Positions 1 through 13,168 of a stretch of DNA of 64,000 nucleotides are shown piece after piece. Position numbers and translations under genes: made by a program. Source of the DNA: Morchella semilibera (Eukaryota; Ascomycota; Pezizomycetes; Pezizales; Morchellaceae); contig CM018603.1 of the NCBI GenBank assembly GCA_009192285.1, positions 496,001 to 560,000 on the forward strand, in the 5' to 3' direction. Position 1 is the first letter of the stretch. Each line of letters starts with the position of its first letter. The notes beneath the pieces were generated by a model. It was given only the letters and a program-made list of their open reading frames with translations. It searched no databases and was not told where the DNA came from.

Positions 1-604
1 CTAGACTGTACGACACTACCGGCATAAGGCCAACACAGTCACCCGCATAATTTCAATCATGTCTCGCAAAGATGTCGACGTGGAACTTTAAGATCCGTAC
101 GTGCAGAACTCTATGAAAACCAACTGCTTCACAGTCAATCCTCGGACGCTTCGGAGCCCCTAGGTATGTAGGGTCTGTTGAGGGTGAGGGGTAATGCATA
201 TAAGCGATGAAATAATAGGCAAGTTTCTGGAATATTTCCTAATCCACTCCAATGTCAAACCTGGAAAACCTATCATGAAGCTCTATCTATCTCCACAGTA
301 GTTTATTTCAATGTTACCTATCTTGGCTAGGTGGTCAGGTCAATATGCAGAGACTGCTTTTGGGCATTAACGTGGCCTTTATGATAAATCGAGGTCAAGA
401 TTGATATCGTATCATGTAGGTATGTAGCTACTTTATCGATTTATTATTGTTCATCTAATCTATTTCTAAAGGCATTAAAAGGAAACCATCGCTAAAAGAG
501 CGAAAAGATCGTCAAGCCATATATGCACATAAGCATGTAATTATAGGAACCCACCCGAGATTAAGAAAGCCAAACATAAGAATACCACACTCCCCCGCAC
601 AAAT
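1..604. other. Non-coding flank downstream of the ABC transporter
   Basis: AT-rich sequence 3' of the ABC transporter gene. No ORF of note, no splice-consistent exon and no repeat was recognised. It should contain the 3' UTR and polyadenylation site of the neighbouring minus-strand gene. Confidence 0.5.
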
Positions 605-3600
605 TTAGTCCTGCTTGTTTCCTTTGAAAACCCTAGAAAAGAACCTTTTCCATCTGAATTCTCTGAACGCCCAGTAAATCATATATGTGAGAACAACGTT
701 GCTGACCATGTAGACGACAAAAATCCCAAGGTCACGCCAGCGTGTATTGTAACTAGGCTGCATGTTAGCTTGACGATCACTCACAGTCTAAAGGCGCAAG
801 TACAGTAGGGGTAAAAGAATAGACTTACTCAATATTGACTGTTTGAAGATACTCATCACCAGACTTAAACTGGCAGTATCTGCAGTCCTCTGTAGAATCT
901 AGGTTTACGATGTACCCATATGCCGTTGAAACCCACTCGCCTGCATATTCGCCACAGGTCTGATTGGCTGGGGGCTGGAACTTCACAAACTCATTCTCTC
1001 CGCACTGAACCTCGATGCCATGTATGATGTTTCCAATCAAGCCTCTAACAAGCCAGGTGAGGGGGTTCAACCAATACAGCCAGGCCTTGTAAAAGCCCTG
1101 AAGTCCACTGTATGGCACTAAGATACCGGTAAAACCATTTGTGACAAGGAAAATGAACGGGTTCACTAAGAGTCATTGGGATATTGCATTAGCTTTGGAC
1201 GATCATTGGCAGTACTTATTGTCAGTGGGGGGGTAGGCGGATCGAGCTTACCGATACTGATGATGGTCATATCCTTGCACATAGCCGCAATCCACATTGC
1301 AAACGATGGGATGAAAATTTCAAACAAGAGAACAAAGAGAAACGCATAGCCGGCGGTTCCAGAATTGTTGGGCATTCCAATCATGTAGTACCAAGGTAAG
1401 AAAAAGAAGACAGTCCCGAGAATTGCATAGGGAATCTCAGCAAGTAACATGGCCGTGATGAATGCTGATGCCGAATAGATTTTACTGTTCCTCTCTCGGG
1501 TCTCATAAAAGTCTCTGAGGCCCAAAAACATTGGTTGGATAGCTGTGAGAACCATAGGTGAAAGAATCAAAACCGCGAAGACAGCAAACCCGCGGGATTG
1601 CATTTCCAAGACGGTATTCCCAGATTGAAGGAAGAGAACGCCAGCAATAAGTGCCATACTCAAGTTTGAAAACATCTTCGAATAACCATATGAAGAATCC
1701 CTCCAGTAATGGAGCCAGACACGCTTAGTGACCTCCCTTATCTGGACCGATAAAGGCATGGCATATTCCGTTGGTAAGCTCGTGAGCTTGGATGGAACCA
1801 GAGCTCTACTGATATTTATGCTTTCGATATCGTCGGTAACAACCTTTCCCTCGGGTGATTCTGACCAGATCGTTGGCCAATCTTTGTTGCCAGGAGGCTT
1901 CCGAATCGTATCGAGAATGTATTCGGCCGGGTTGGCATCGTGTGCTGCTGCAGGTCCATTGTTACGTTCGAAGTAGTCAATGATCGTAGCACCGTTTTCA
2001 CCGATGGGTCCAAAGTACACTTGCTTGCCTCCTCTAGCGAGGAGGCAGATTTCGTCGAACTCCTGAAATAGAATAGCACTAGGCTGATGGATCGTGCAGA
2101 GAATCGCCAAACCAGATTCATCGGCCAATTTCCTAAGGAACCGAACAATCGAAAGAGCACCGTTAGAATCAAGACCAGAGGTAGGTTCGTCGAGGAAAAG
2201 CAACGCTTGTGGCTGGGCAGCCAGTTCGACACCAATTGTCACTCGCTTCCTCTCCTCAACCGACAATCCAAAACCGGGCTCTCCAATCAATGCATCTGCA
2301 AGGGGCTCAAGCTCCAACAGCTGAATAACATTTTCAACGAACTCGTATTTTTCTTCCTTCGATACTGTAGCAGGTTGTCTAAGCATAGCCGAGAACCTTA
2401 AAGCTTCTCTGACAGTTGCTGTACCATCATGCACGTCCTGCTGTTCCACGAACCCGGTGTTTCGCTCAAAATCCTGTCCCAATGGCTTTCCGTCCAGAAG
2501 AAAGTTTCCGCCAATGATACCAACACGTTTCCTTTGTGCCAAATTGTCAAGTAGCGTCGTCTTTCCAGCACCACTGGGGCCCATAAGCGCAGTGAGTTTT
2601 CCTGGTTTCACGTAGCCATTGACACCATGGAGAAGCTGTTTTGTATCATCGCCGGTACCAACAGTATAGTTGACGTTAGTCCATGTATAGTAAGACCCGT
2701 TGCTTTGAACTGCTGAAGCGGTTTTCTTCATAGCCAGTTCCTGGCCCTCGGACAACTTTTCCAGATCATGATGACTCCCCGGAGGTGTTGCAACTGCCAT
2801 TGGTGCTGCGGGCTTTTCGGTCTTAGTGGGTAGTATGGTCTCACTTGCAGCGCTCTTGGTGAACGTCTTTTTGGAAGCCCCTCCGCCACCAAATTTCATA
2901 AACTCAGTTCCTACCATTGCGACGACAAGATATCCGAACGTGAAAACTAGGATGATGCCAAAGTTGCGCCATAGGTGATCAGGCTTGTACCCAAACTGAA
3001 CATCGAGGAAGCGGGTTCCAGAGACAGTATCCGACATAGGTTCGGCCCCAGCGAGAAAGCAGACTTGAGGCTATCAGCATTTTATAAAAGTTGATCATAC
3101 GAAGAACGAAAACATACCTTGATTTGCAACGGAGGCGCCTTCTACCCCAGGAATCAATTGCGAAGGTGAGCATGCTAGTTGAACACCATGCAGTTGGTTA
3201 ATCATGAGAACTTCTTGACTGTAGGTAACCGGTGATGCCCATAGGATCCATTTATAGACCCAAGACTTCATGTTGGAATACGTCTGCATATAACCCGCAA
3301 ACAAGCCCATGACATTCAACCCAAGGAATGCGGTTCTAATAGATATGTTAAGATCTTTACTAAAAGCACCAACAGCGCGGTAAAACGCCGTCAAACAAAC
3401 AGTCGTCGTCTAATTGCGTCAGTTAGTGGATATGACAGAGTGATGAGTAGAAAAAGAACCTACAAAAACAAATAACAAGTTTATAAAGAATTTGCCTGCA
3501 TCCGCTGTCAATCCAGCCATGAAGTACAGAATTACGGTATAGATCGAACACTGTGCCGCTAAGATTGGTAGATCTGCAACAGTTCTCGCAAGTACAAGGG

Positions 3601-5495
3601 CAGATGGCCTATAAAATGCAAATGCAGTCTGCTTCGAAGTGATCGACCTTCCAGTTGTCATGTGAATGGCCTCAGGCATCTGCATCCAACCAACGATAAT
3701 GATGTTGAAAAACAGTACACCACCAATAGCAAATGATCCCTCCGAGGTAAACGGGGTTTTATAGAATAGACTGCCGATTATAAGCCCCATAACGATGACA
3801 TTAATGAAACGACTTCTTAGAGCTGTAGTGTCTTGGAGCTGGAGCTGGAATTCACGCTGTACGAGGTAATAGACTTGACGGGCCAAAGATACTGTGTAAG
3901 GAGAGCCTTTACCAGTCCTAGGAGATTTGTCTTCCTCAACTGCCTTCGAAAACTCTTGGGCAAAACCTTCTTTCGTTTCCTCGTTGTATTCAATCAGCTC
4001 CTTCTGCACCTCTTCCCAATAAACACTCTTCCTAAAAGCTGCCTCCAATTCAATGGGAGTTGAGGGGACCTTTCCTTCCCAACCCGGTTTAATACGTCTT
4101 TCGGTCGGATCCGTAACCAAGGTCAGGAAGTCTGCTGTTGTACTTCTCGGGTTGCAATAGAACCCCAGTGACTCAAAATACTCCCGTGCATCTGAAGCTT
4201 TCCCAAAGAAGATTTGACGTCCAGAATCGATCACACAGACTTTATCGAATTCCTTATATATCTGCTCCCCAGCTTGGTACAGTGTGACAATATTGGTTGA
4301 GTGAGTTAATGTAGTCAAGATTCGGAGAGATCGGATGTAGTCCACAGCCGTGGAGCTGTCGAGACCTCTGGTGGAGTTGTCCCAGGCGTTGATAGTAGCT
4401 CTAGATGCGAGGGCCTCAATTATCGACACACGCTTCCGCTCACCACCACTAACACCACGGATGAAAGAGTTTCCAACTTTTGTGTCGAGTACATGAGTCA
4501 TTCCAAACATTTTCGCGAAGAGACCCAGCATTTGCTCGACAAATATGCTTCTTGATACGCCCGGAGTTCTTTTGAAGGGGGTCTTGGTCCTCATTGCGAA
4601 GCGGAGGGTCTGCTGTACTGTCAACGTTGGTAGATGGATATCCTCTATAAATCCAGATCTACGTTAACATCAATTCCATCTCTTCAGATAGAAAACATTA
4701 AAAAGAAAGAAATGCAATCTCTCTTACCTTCTCCATTAAACATAATTTCTCCTCTATATCTCCCCTTGGCCTCTTCGAAGGGTACCCCGCTGTAGCTGAT
4801 ATTCCCCGTGATACTCGTAAACTCCCTCCTCTGGTTCGTCAACGCCCTCAGAAACGTCGAAGTCCCGGACCCTGGCCTCCCTAGTACCAACAACATCTCT
4901 CCAGGCTTGACTACCCCATAGAAACCCTGAATGATGTTCTTCGCCTCGGGCTTCTTCCCAAAATATCCTCTTACCATGTCATAGATTCCCTTCCCAAATA
5001 GTTCCGCCAGTTCGTCCGGGAATGTTTTGACATATGCACGCCCAGACCCAGTTCCCGTGACGGTCAGGTTCTCAAACGAAACTCCAATCTTTTTGGGCAG
5101 GATCCCAGACTCGGTAGCTTCTTTGGTGCGTCGCTGGAGATACTCTTCGAGGTCGACCATGTCTGCCTGGGCCAATTCATCGCCTTCCTCAACATCTGCC
5201 TTACGTCTATGCGTAGAATGACGAGTTGTCACTTTTGAGGCTTTAGTGAGCTCTCTTCGGAGACTAGTTAATTGAATTGTTAGCATAATGAGATAGTAAC
5301 ACAGCAGCATTGCTGTGAATTGGGCAGAGTATTAGCTCACTCCTCGTAGTCTTGATAAGCCCCACCGATATTAACAGGCTCCTCAGCGATTTCTCCCCAA
5401 AGTCCTGCACCGGATTTCTTGCTTTCATCACTAAAAGAACTTCCTGCTGATTTCGCGAGGGTCGTAGCGGCTGTATCAATATTATCATTCGCCAT
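605..5495 (-). CDS. Full-size PDR-type ABC transporter (ABCG)
   Basis: Plasma-membrane drug/lipid efflux pump of the pleiotropic drug resistance family with the reverse (NBD-TMD)x2 layout. Seven exons can be joined: 5495-5341, 5263-4728, 4644-3464, 3409-3118, 3063-1252, 1165-829 and 779-605. The sum is 4488 nt, or 1495 residues, normal for the family (about 1450-1550). NBD1 (near residue 180) has the degenerate Walker A GRPGSGTS, with Thr in place of the catalytic Lys, a good VSGGE signature (near 295) and WDNSTRGLD at Walker B. NBD2 (near 885) has a canonical GPSGAGKTT and FLDEPTSGLD, but a degenerate LSVEE signature. This asymmetry is standard for fungal PDR pumps, leaving one competent composite ATP site. 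Hydrophobic six-helix blocks follow each NBD. The last donor/acceptor pair (829/779) is the least certain. ATG 5495 is the first Met in frame and opens an acidic N-terminus typical of the family. Substrate unknown. Confidence 0.95.
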
Positions 5496-8400
5496 TTTTG
5501 ATAAATAATTCCACACCCAGACGTGAGTGGTCCCGGAAATGTTTGTCAAAGGCTTAGAGAGTCACAGGCACCAACAGCGCAGTGCAGTAAATAGATCAGG
5601 AGATTGAATCGAAGCTAAATGGAATGAGAGTAGAGGAGGAAGGGAGAGCTCAGATATTTATACTGGTTAACTCCAGTACATTTGATTTTGAGAAAGCTAG
5701 ACAGCCAGCCTCCGGGCCGAATAACCGTAAAAGAAGATTCCATGATACCATTCCTAGTAGAGAAAAAAGTTCTAACTGACAAATGCCTATATACGTATAT
5801 ACGAAGCCACCAGAAATAATAAGGCCGACTTGCATGGCGTATGCGGCTCGTTGAGCATGGGTGTGGTAGAACCTTTTTTTTTTTTTCCTTCGATTTGTGA
5901 TAGGGATAATGGATTTCTAAGCCGCGAGGGGGTTCCCACGCAACGTGTAATTACATCTATATCTCTAGTAAAAATTTCAAATTATTCTTGTTTCGTTAGA
6001 AGATTAAAATAATATGACAGCTTTAGAGGCATAGGATATCGAGGCCATCACCCAAAATCCCAGCATTAGTGACTTCCACCAGATTATCATCGAGAACATA
6101 AGTATTATTGTGTAGTATAATATGGTGCTGTATACATGTATCTTCGGTTATCAATACTCCTAACTTCTAGGATGTACATGTATGTACGGCTCGGCAGGCC
6201 CCAGGTATCTGGCAGCTGAGGCGCTCCTGCATAAGAACCTGGACAGTGGTGCCCTCTAGAGCCTACTTTACTAGGAGTCTATAGTGGGCGGAGCGCTCCA
6301 CTCATTTCTATCTACAAACTAGAGTATGACTGAACGTTCTCTTCCCCTCCTTTAGCTTTTCTCGGCAAATCTTCCGATTGACGACAGTATTAACTTATGT
6401 AGCTGTGCACGTCCCTTTCTCGCTTTCGGCATACATGCAAGGTAGAGGTGGTGGCTTTCTGGAGTCATTCCTATAGGTAGGTCTGATAGAAATCGAGTCA
6501 TTATTAATGCAATTGCAACTTGTAAGGAGAGTGTACGGTTGTACCTGAGAGAGAAGGATGCGTTTCCCCATTTCGACAGTACTATGGATAGGGGTCGTGG
6601 ATTGGTCATCTAACCCCCCAACTGCCTACTCTACATGTAGATACATACTATATTTTATTGACGATAAAGAACAATCAACGGTTATAAAAGTAAGCGCATC
6701 TGACGCGTAACTTTGGGAGACGAAAGTAGAAATTTTATTTCCAACGTCGTCCTTGTGCTAGTACTTGGCGGAGTCTTTTGATTTTCACTGATTTTCTTTC
6801 TTTTTTTTTTTTAAAAAAAAAAAAAAAAGAAAGGAAAAAAAACTTTCCTTCCTTTTTACTACCGCCATCACTCGAAAAATTGGCATATGAGATCAAAATT
6901 ACTTGATCTACGCCCTTCAACCAATTGTGAAGGAGGTAATCCCTGGTCGGAGATAGAGTTTTTGCGGACGGCGTGTATGGCTACGGTTTAGATGCGATAT
7001 TCCCCGGTAGGTACCATACAACATAGGCCTGTGATTGGCCAAGAGTCGGAAAACAACCTAGATGGTGCGTTCATTGTAGAACTTGGTTATCTCCGTGCAG
7101 GGGTCTCTGCTTGAGAGATTGGCTTAGGGGCAGAGATCAGCCCCATATATTTCTTTTAGTAGTTAGTTTTGGCCATCTCCACTACTGCGATACTTAATCA
7201 CTAACTTAAAACCGCTAACCAAACTGCTGACATCAGTTACCTATGCGTTTCTTACTCACCTCCTCCCGATTCCACCGTAAACTCCGTAGATGGGCCCACA
7301 TATTGTAGATGAATAATGTAAAGGTGTGATTTATCCGAAACGTGAAAAATCCGCGATAACGGTTCTTGAGTAGAGTATCAGTATTATGTACCATTCCTGC
7401 TCTCGGGAGGCTGAGCCGAAAGGAAGGATGTTCTGTGCGCTGGAACTAAGCTTAAGCGAGACTTGGCATTATCAAGCTTGTTCTCACCTTCTCCCTCTAG
7501 AAACCCCAACGCGCTACATTATCCCTTCAGCCATGTCAACTACGTGTATTTGTGCTTGTGTCCCTTTTAGATGTCTACTGGAAACTCTTTCTCGTATGTT
7601 TATCGTACCCCTATTCTACAGATACGTATACTAAAGCCACCTACTGTGAGAGACGCCGGTGGGCGGATATGCCCGAATACCTAGTCAGCCGGACTCCTAT
7701 GTATTACTCTATCTATTACCTCAGTGGCCAAGCCGGAATCGTGGATATGGTAATATATCTTGATCCAATAATACTACTGAGTCAATAACGCTGTGCAACG
7801 GCTGATAAAATGAAAAAAAAAAAAAAAAAACACTGGGCCCAAACAGATGAAGTCAGAATGTCGCAATTAAGTGGCTTACTGGATTAGCTGTTAATTGGAT
7901 CGATTTTCAAAGCGTTCATTACTATTGACTACATGTACTCTTGTGCTACATCAGTTGACATGATTACCGAGCCAGCTGGGGAGAAAATAATGCAATTGAG
8001 ATGTATATGGCGAGAATGTGTGCGGTACAGATCTCCATTTAGAGAAATCAAATTGGGGATAACCGTGCTTGTTTCAACGTCTCGGGGTTAAGCATCCAAT
8101 TCTTTATGGTAGGAATACCAACCTCGGAATGTACCGGAGTGCAAATTACATATTTCGGAATAACCAATTCATCCTAATCAAACAGATATAATCCCTATGG
8201 TTTGGGTTTACCCGGGATAAACGTGGACGATTCAGGTCCAGGAATTAATAGAAAACATAGGTTTTTTCTTTGGAATCCCGAATCGTGTTCAATACCGAAG
8301 GCGGCACATCATGTATATGTCAGTAGTGATTGATAAGCTTCGACTCTCGGGACCAATCACAATTTTGCATGGATCTACGGAGCCGGCAAATGCACCTCGG

Positions 8401-8814
8401 AATGACGATTACGGTTAAATGCAGGTGAATTTTTCACCTTCTGTACTTAAAATACTGAGACTGCTCCAGATCCAATACAAATCAACTCATTGAAACCTTT
8501 GGGCCTATACAAATTTGTGGTTTATGAGGATGAGGTACGTATAGACCCGCCTTATGGTATTATGGCGCCTTCCCTGAAGCCATTGCACCCCGATAAATTA
8601 CTATACCTTCCTCGAGCCCCTTCTTTATCTTTTCAATACTTCGCTACCATTTTTTTTAACCCGACCAATGTTTTATAAACGCAGAATACTTAGGTGGTTT
8701 TGACACAGGATCAGCATAGATGTTCTAACTTAGGATGTGGGGCGGATGGGTAGGATTTAAGTTAAGGTGAGAAGAGCCCTCATGAATTCTATACATCGAC
8801 ACTTTATTCTAACT
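5496..8814. other. Gene-free region between divergent ABC transporter and HEM14, left part
   Basis: No coding region is supported; the short ORFs lack codon structure and family resemblance. Visible items are a T12/A16 run forming an imperfect palindrome (6801-6828), an A18 run near 7812, and TACATGTA palindromes at 6133, 6175, 6642 and 7930. The first few hundred bases next to 5495 must hold the ABC transporter promoter, but no specific drug-response element was recognised. Confidence 0.5.
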
Positions 8815-8904
8815 GTACTACGGGGGTAGGGGAAAGTCTCTAGAACTGCGGCCATGGTTGCAGCAGGCCATAGTTCTGGAGACTTTCTCCTACCCCCGTA
8901 GTAC
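8815..8904. repeat. 90-nt foldback inverted repeat (hairpin)
   Basis: Left arm 8815-8854 and right arm 8865-8904 are inverted copies of about 40 nt with about four mismatches, separated by a loop of roughly 10 nt. The arms begin GTACTACGGGGGTAGG and end with its complement. The terminal GTAC on each side lies inside the palindrome. Nothing coding lies nearby. It could be a foldback mini-element, a small-RNA hairpin precursor or a cruciform site. The sequence alone does not decide. Confidence 0.85.
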
Positions 8905-10483
8905 CTACACAGCAGTATCCGTGAGCTCGAGGCGAATCAGGTAATATAACCTATACTTTCTACAGGGTTTCCTTCACCAAGAATCCCCGAGAAAGGGGCT
9001 AGAAGATTTTAGTCTGCCTCGGCTTTCGTTTTCGTTCTCTCAAACCTACGCCGAGCCCTGCAAACCGGGGCAAACTGCAGACAATTTAGTGTGCAACAGG
9101 ATAGGTCAATGCTACCTACCTGCACTGTGGCCAACCCCGTCAAACATGCCCTAGGCCAACCTGTAAGTTCGGGGAATTTAGGCCGTCAACTAAAAGCCTA
9201 GATCTAGTAAGAGTAAATACTATTGACAACAAAAGAGCTAAAAACCCACATGATTTCGATTTACCCGCATGTCTTCCAGTTTGACAAGAGGTTAAAGCAC
9301 AAGTTGAGCAGTTCTTTTTACTTGAGTATAATCTGTCCGGGGTAGGCGCATGCTCACCTACGTAGTATATAACCCTGTGAGGCTTATTTGGCCTAGATTT
9401 CTCAAGAAACACTTCAGACCCCCAAAAAGTGGTACAAAGGGTTTCACTAGATGGAATTCGTTTAATCCTAGGAAAATCCTACCAGCTCTGCTGGTAGTTA
9501 TAGGTGGGTACAAATCTTGTGTGGCGCCTTACATGTAATATGCTAAGCGGCGGGACTCCTGCATAAAAATTTACCTACGTGTATGCATGCATGCGATTAG
9601 GGAGTACAGATTTTATTCTACATGTATGTACATATGTATAATCGCCCCCCTAAAGTGTGTGATTTAAGTACTACGTGTATTTATACATACATGTATGCAA
9701 GATTTAGTTAGTTCAAGCATTTCAATGGGGGAAGGAATTGTGGGGCAAGGTGGGCTACAGATACATGTACATTTACATGTAGTATCTACTTGTACCTACA
9801 TCGGTTCATTCTGCCCTATGAGGTCACGTCACGCTATGTCACTTATAAAGTTAGTACACATGTAGGTACTCCAGGTTTTATCCGGCAGGCTGTATCATGT
9901 AGCCTACAGTTGAAAGCCGAACCCATCATTTAGTGAAAGTATGGACAAATTCTAATTTGAAACGTAACTAATTGTCTCCTGTACGAACGGGATCATAGAC
10001 CGCCAACACAGCACTAAGTGCAAAGTTCTCCGAGCCCACAATTTACGAACGCCATTCAATACTAATGCATATACTCTAAAATATACTCGAGCCCTTTTCA
10101 TTAAGTATGTATTTAGCTAGCGTAAACTACATATATGCTTAAACCCACGCAGGTATGAGTATCGTTGCCCTAGCGACTCCCCAAAAATACTCTATGTACC
10201 GAGTGATATGATATGACGCGAATTTATACCATAAATAAACGCACCATGTAGTCAGCCTACTTTGTTTATCTTTTGTTTGTGTCCCGTTTTAGTTAGGGAA
10301 AGTAACGATGAGAATCAGGTAAACCCGCTATTGGATGCAGCATTTCTCTGGACCGTGCGTTGGTGGTTGTTGCCGGCCTTGTGTGGGCATGTGTGGGTTA
10401 ACCAGCACAGGCACCGACCCACACCACAAATACCAGCTCCGCCAACTGAACAACGGATGTATCCCATAATCCGATACTTAGAT
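8905..10483. other. Gene-free region, middle part
   Basis: No gene is supported. The stretch is unusually dense in TACATGTA and related GTACAT/ATGTAC palindromes, with about six exact copies between 9530 and 9785, and a short TGCATGCATGC run near 9583. Confidence 0.5.
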
Positions 10484-10810
10484 GTTGTCTAGTCTCGTTT
10501 CCAGACCCTAGCGGTGTTTTTTTGGTTGTATAGTTCAATACCGGAAGGGTCTGGTGTGCTTGCCCAAAAAGTTTGTACCAGTCCTTTTTTTGCCCGGTTG
10601 CTATGCCAAAAGTGCCCTCCAAAATCCCCTGTTGCTATGTCAAAACTCCGGATTCTCTACCAAAAAGTCCGGCGGGCTTATTTAGAAACCCGGTTTCTTT
10701 CCGAAAAGTTATTGCTCCAGGCCCTACTGTGATGAGATTAAGTTATACACACAACCACCACTAACATCACCGTACGGGCTGGGAACGAGACTAGATGCTG
10801 TCTATTTAGC
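10484..10810. mobile_element. MITE-like element with terminal inverted repeats
   Basis: Two inverted terminal repeats of about 28 nt bracket roughly 310 bp of non-coding DNA. The left end is near 10488-10515 (TCTAGTCTCGTTTCCAG...), and the right end near 10765-10794 reads as its complement with a few mismatches (TCTAGTCTCGTTCCCAG...). The ends are flanked by the imperfect direct repeat TAGATG(T/C)TGTCTA, which may include the target duplication, so the exact borders are unclear. No transposase ORF lies inside, as expected for a non-autonomous DNA transposon. Confidence 0.7.
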
Positions 10811-11258
10811 AACTGCTCCCTGTACCAACCGAGTGATAAACTGTGATCCAGGGTTTAGATTTACATCAGAACAAAAGGCCTGAAATCTCTTACCTGTTAT
10901 TCTAGACTTATAATACTGAGGATGTACTGTTATTAGAGAGAAGCTCTGCGGTACCAATCGTCAATTTCAAGGAGCTACACGCATGAAATTTGAGACAGGG
11001 TTAGGGGATCATTTACATGACTAAGCGATGCCTAAATCGTCAACGAGCTTATTGAAAATCCACATGTGGGTACTTTTCTAAAGGAGCTTAGGTGCGTTTA
11101 AGGTTTAGAAATACATGTAACTTATTTGGATATGTGGTTTGATAAGGCACGTGCGGGTATTTTATTCCACTTTGCTAGCATGGTAAAGCTCCAACAGTTT
11201 CCATTGCATTGCAACCTCTCTCTTACCTGAGTACAACATCACCACTCCTACTCTACCA
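10811..11258. promoter_or_regulatory. HEM14 upstream region
   Basis: AT-rich non-coding DNA directly 5' of the HEM14 start codon. It has one TACATGTA near 11112 and a pyrimidine-rich stretch just before the ATG. No clear TATA box or known operator was identified. Confidence 0.4.
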
Positions 11259-13168
11259 ATGCCACTTACGCGGTCCTATCGCGAGCACCTTATACCATAT
11301 GTCTTAGGAGGGCTATACGCCTCTCGCTTATGTTTCGGCAGACATACTCTCCACTGCCTCCCCACGCACGATAGGCGGTACTCCACAAGCACCCCCGGTG
11401 GTGGCAGCGACAAAACCAAGTCAGTCGCAGTTCTTGGTTCACTCAGCACTCTCCTCAGCTAAATGTAGGAGCTGGCACTAATTGTTTTTATTATCAAGGT
11501 GGTGGCATCACCGGCTTGTCAACGGCATGGTACCTTACGAAATTCGCTCCGGGTGTCCCAATTACGGTGTATGAGCAGTCTGAGCGGCTGGGGGGATGGC
11601 TTCGCTCAAAACAAGTTCAATTCGAAGGAGGGACGCTCTTGTTTGAACAAGGACCTCGTACCATTCGCCCATGGACAATCGCAGGTTTGGTCACCATAGA
11701 CATGGTATTATATCTCATAAATCTTGGTAACGCAAAAAACTAACTATGAACTCCGCAGATTCGACAACTTGGTCTCGAATCCGAGCTCCTTGTAATTCCG
11801 AAGACATCACCAGCTGCAAAAAAACCGTTTTATTTACTATCCTGACCGTCTCAATCAACTCCCAAGTGACATTGCCTCCGCTCTTTTTTCCTTCAGATTG
11901 CCGGTAATGAAGGGTATATTGGGCGGAATGCTCAGAGAGCCTTTCCAGAAGCGCAAACCGGCGGATATCGGGGATGAATCTGTTGGTTCATTTCTTACCA
12001 GACGTTTCAATAAAAACCTGGCAAATAACCTCGCATCTGCAGTCTTACACGGAATATATGCTGGTGATGTGGATCAACTTAGCGCCAAATCACTGTTTCC
12101 TGGATTATGGAGAAGTGAAGAAATACATGGGAGCTTGGTGAGAAGTGTATTCGGAAAGGGCGAGGAAACGCTAGATGATCGGATTGTCCGAACGGAACTG
12201 CGCGACGACAACCAGCAAATATGCTCAAGGATGTCTGATGCAAGCGTATATACCTTCAAAAAAGGCATCGAAACTCTTAGTTTTGCTCTTGCCAAAGATC
12301 TCTTAGCCAATCCTACTGTCACTATCAAAACCGAATTTAACATAAAAGCACTCTCATATACTCTTGGGGACCCGCTCCCAGTCCAAGTAATCCCCCTCTC
12401 CCCCCACCCAAACATTTATTCAGGCCTCTTCACGATCTAATACCTGGTAACTCCTATTAGATATCCCGCCCAGGTGCAAAACCTGCCCATCACTCCCATG
12501 CGATCTCTACCCTCTCTGCCCCCGCCCTAGCTTCGCTTCTCCCCACTACTTCTCCCTCGCCATCGCTATCTGCCATCTCTGCTGTGACAGTCCTTGTCGT
12601 AAACCTATATTTCCGCACTCCTTCCCTCCACCGTGTCAAAGGTTTCGGCTACCTCATCCCCAAATCTGTCCCTGAATCCGCCAATCCTCATCATGCTCTC
12701 GGTGTGATTTTTGATTCTGATACTAGCCCAACCACTGAAACCGGTACCAAAGTCACAGTCATGATGGGCGGTCACTACTGGTCCTCTCGTAGTACATACC
12801 CAGATGACGAAGAAGCCGTACACATGGCGACAGAGACATTGGAGCGCCACTTAGGGATAACCGAAAAGCCAGTATTGAGTAATGTGACTTTGCAACGAGA
12901 GTGCATTCCTCAGTACCATGTTGGACATGACGAAAGACTTAGAAGAGCTCATTCAGATTTGATGAAGAGTTTCCGAGGACGGCTGTCAGTGGCAGGTAGC
13001 AGTTTTGGAGGTGTAGGGTTGAACGATTGTGTGCGGGGGGCAAGGAAAGTCGCAAATTGTGTCGCCGAAGCGATACGAGGGCAATCGGAGGAAAGTAGGG
13101 GACTCACAGGGTTGGAGGCGTGGTCAGAGGGGGGGACTAAGTGGGTCAGCAAGGCTGACCAAAGATAA
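11259..13168 (+). CDS. HEM14: Protoporphyrinogen oxidase (heme biosynthesis), one frame break
   Basis: FAD enzyme that oxidises protoporphyrinogen IX to protoporphyrin IX, the penultimate heme step, at the mitochondrial inner membrane. Exons: 11259-11436, 11499-11704, 11759-12386 and 12461-13168. The N-terminus is basic and hydroxylated, like a mitochondrial presequence. The FAD-binding motif VAVLGGGITGLSTAW is created by the first splice, followed by EQGPRTIRP. The C-terminal part has the expected LGVIFDSD, MMGGHYW and AGSSFGGVGLNDC stretches. In exon 3 the reading frame is interrupted at an A7 run (11818-11824). With six A's it would continue smoothly from KTSPAA into RFIYYPDRLNQLP, and the spliced length would be exactly 573 codons. 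The break may be an assembly error or a true inactivating mutation. The intron 12387-12460 is chosen because it skips an in-frame stop and restores GAKPAHHSHAISTLSAPAL. Confidence 0.9.

Noticed and set aside
6801-6828. T12/A16 run as a possible hairpin element
   Set aside because: Simple homopolymer junction, also seen near 54830; no flanking structure.
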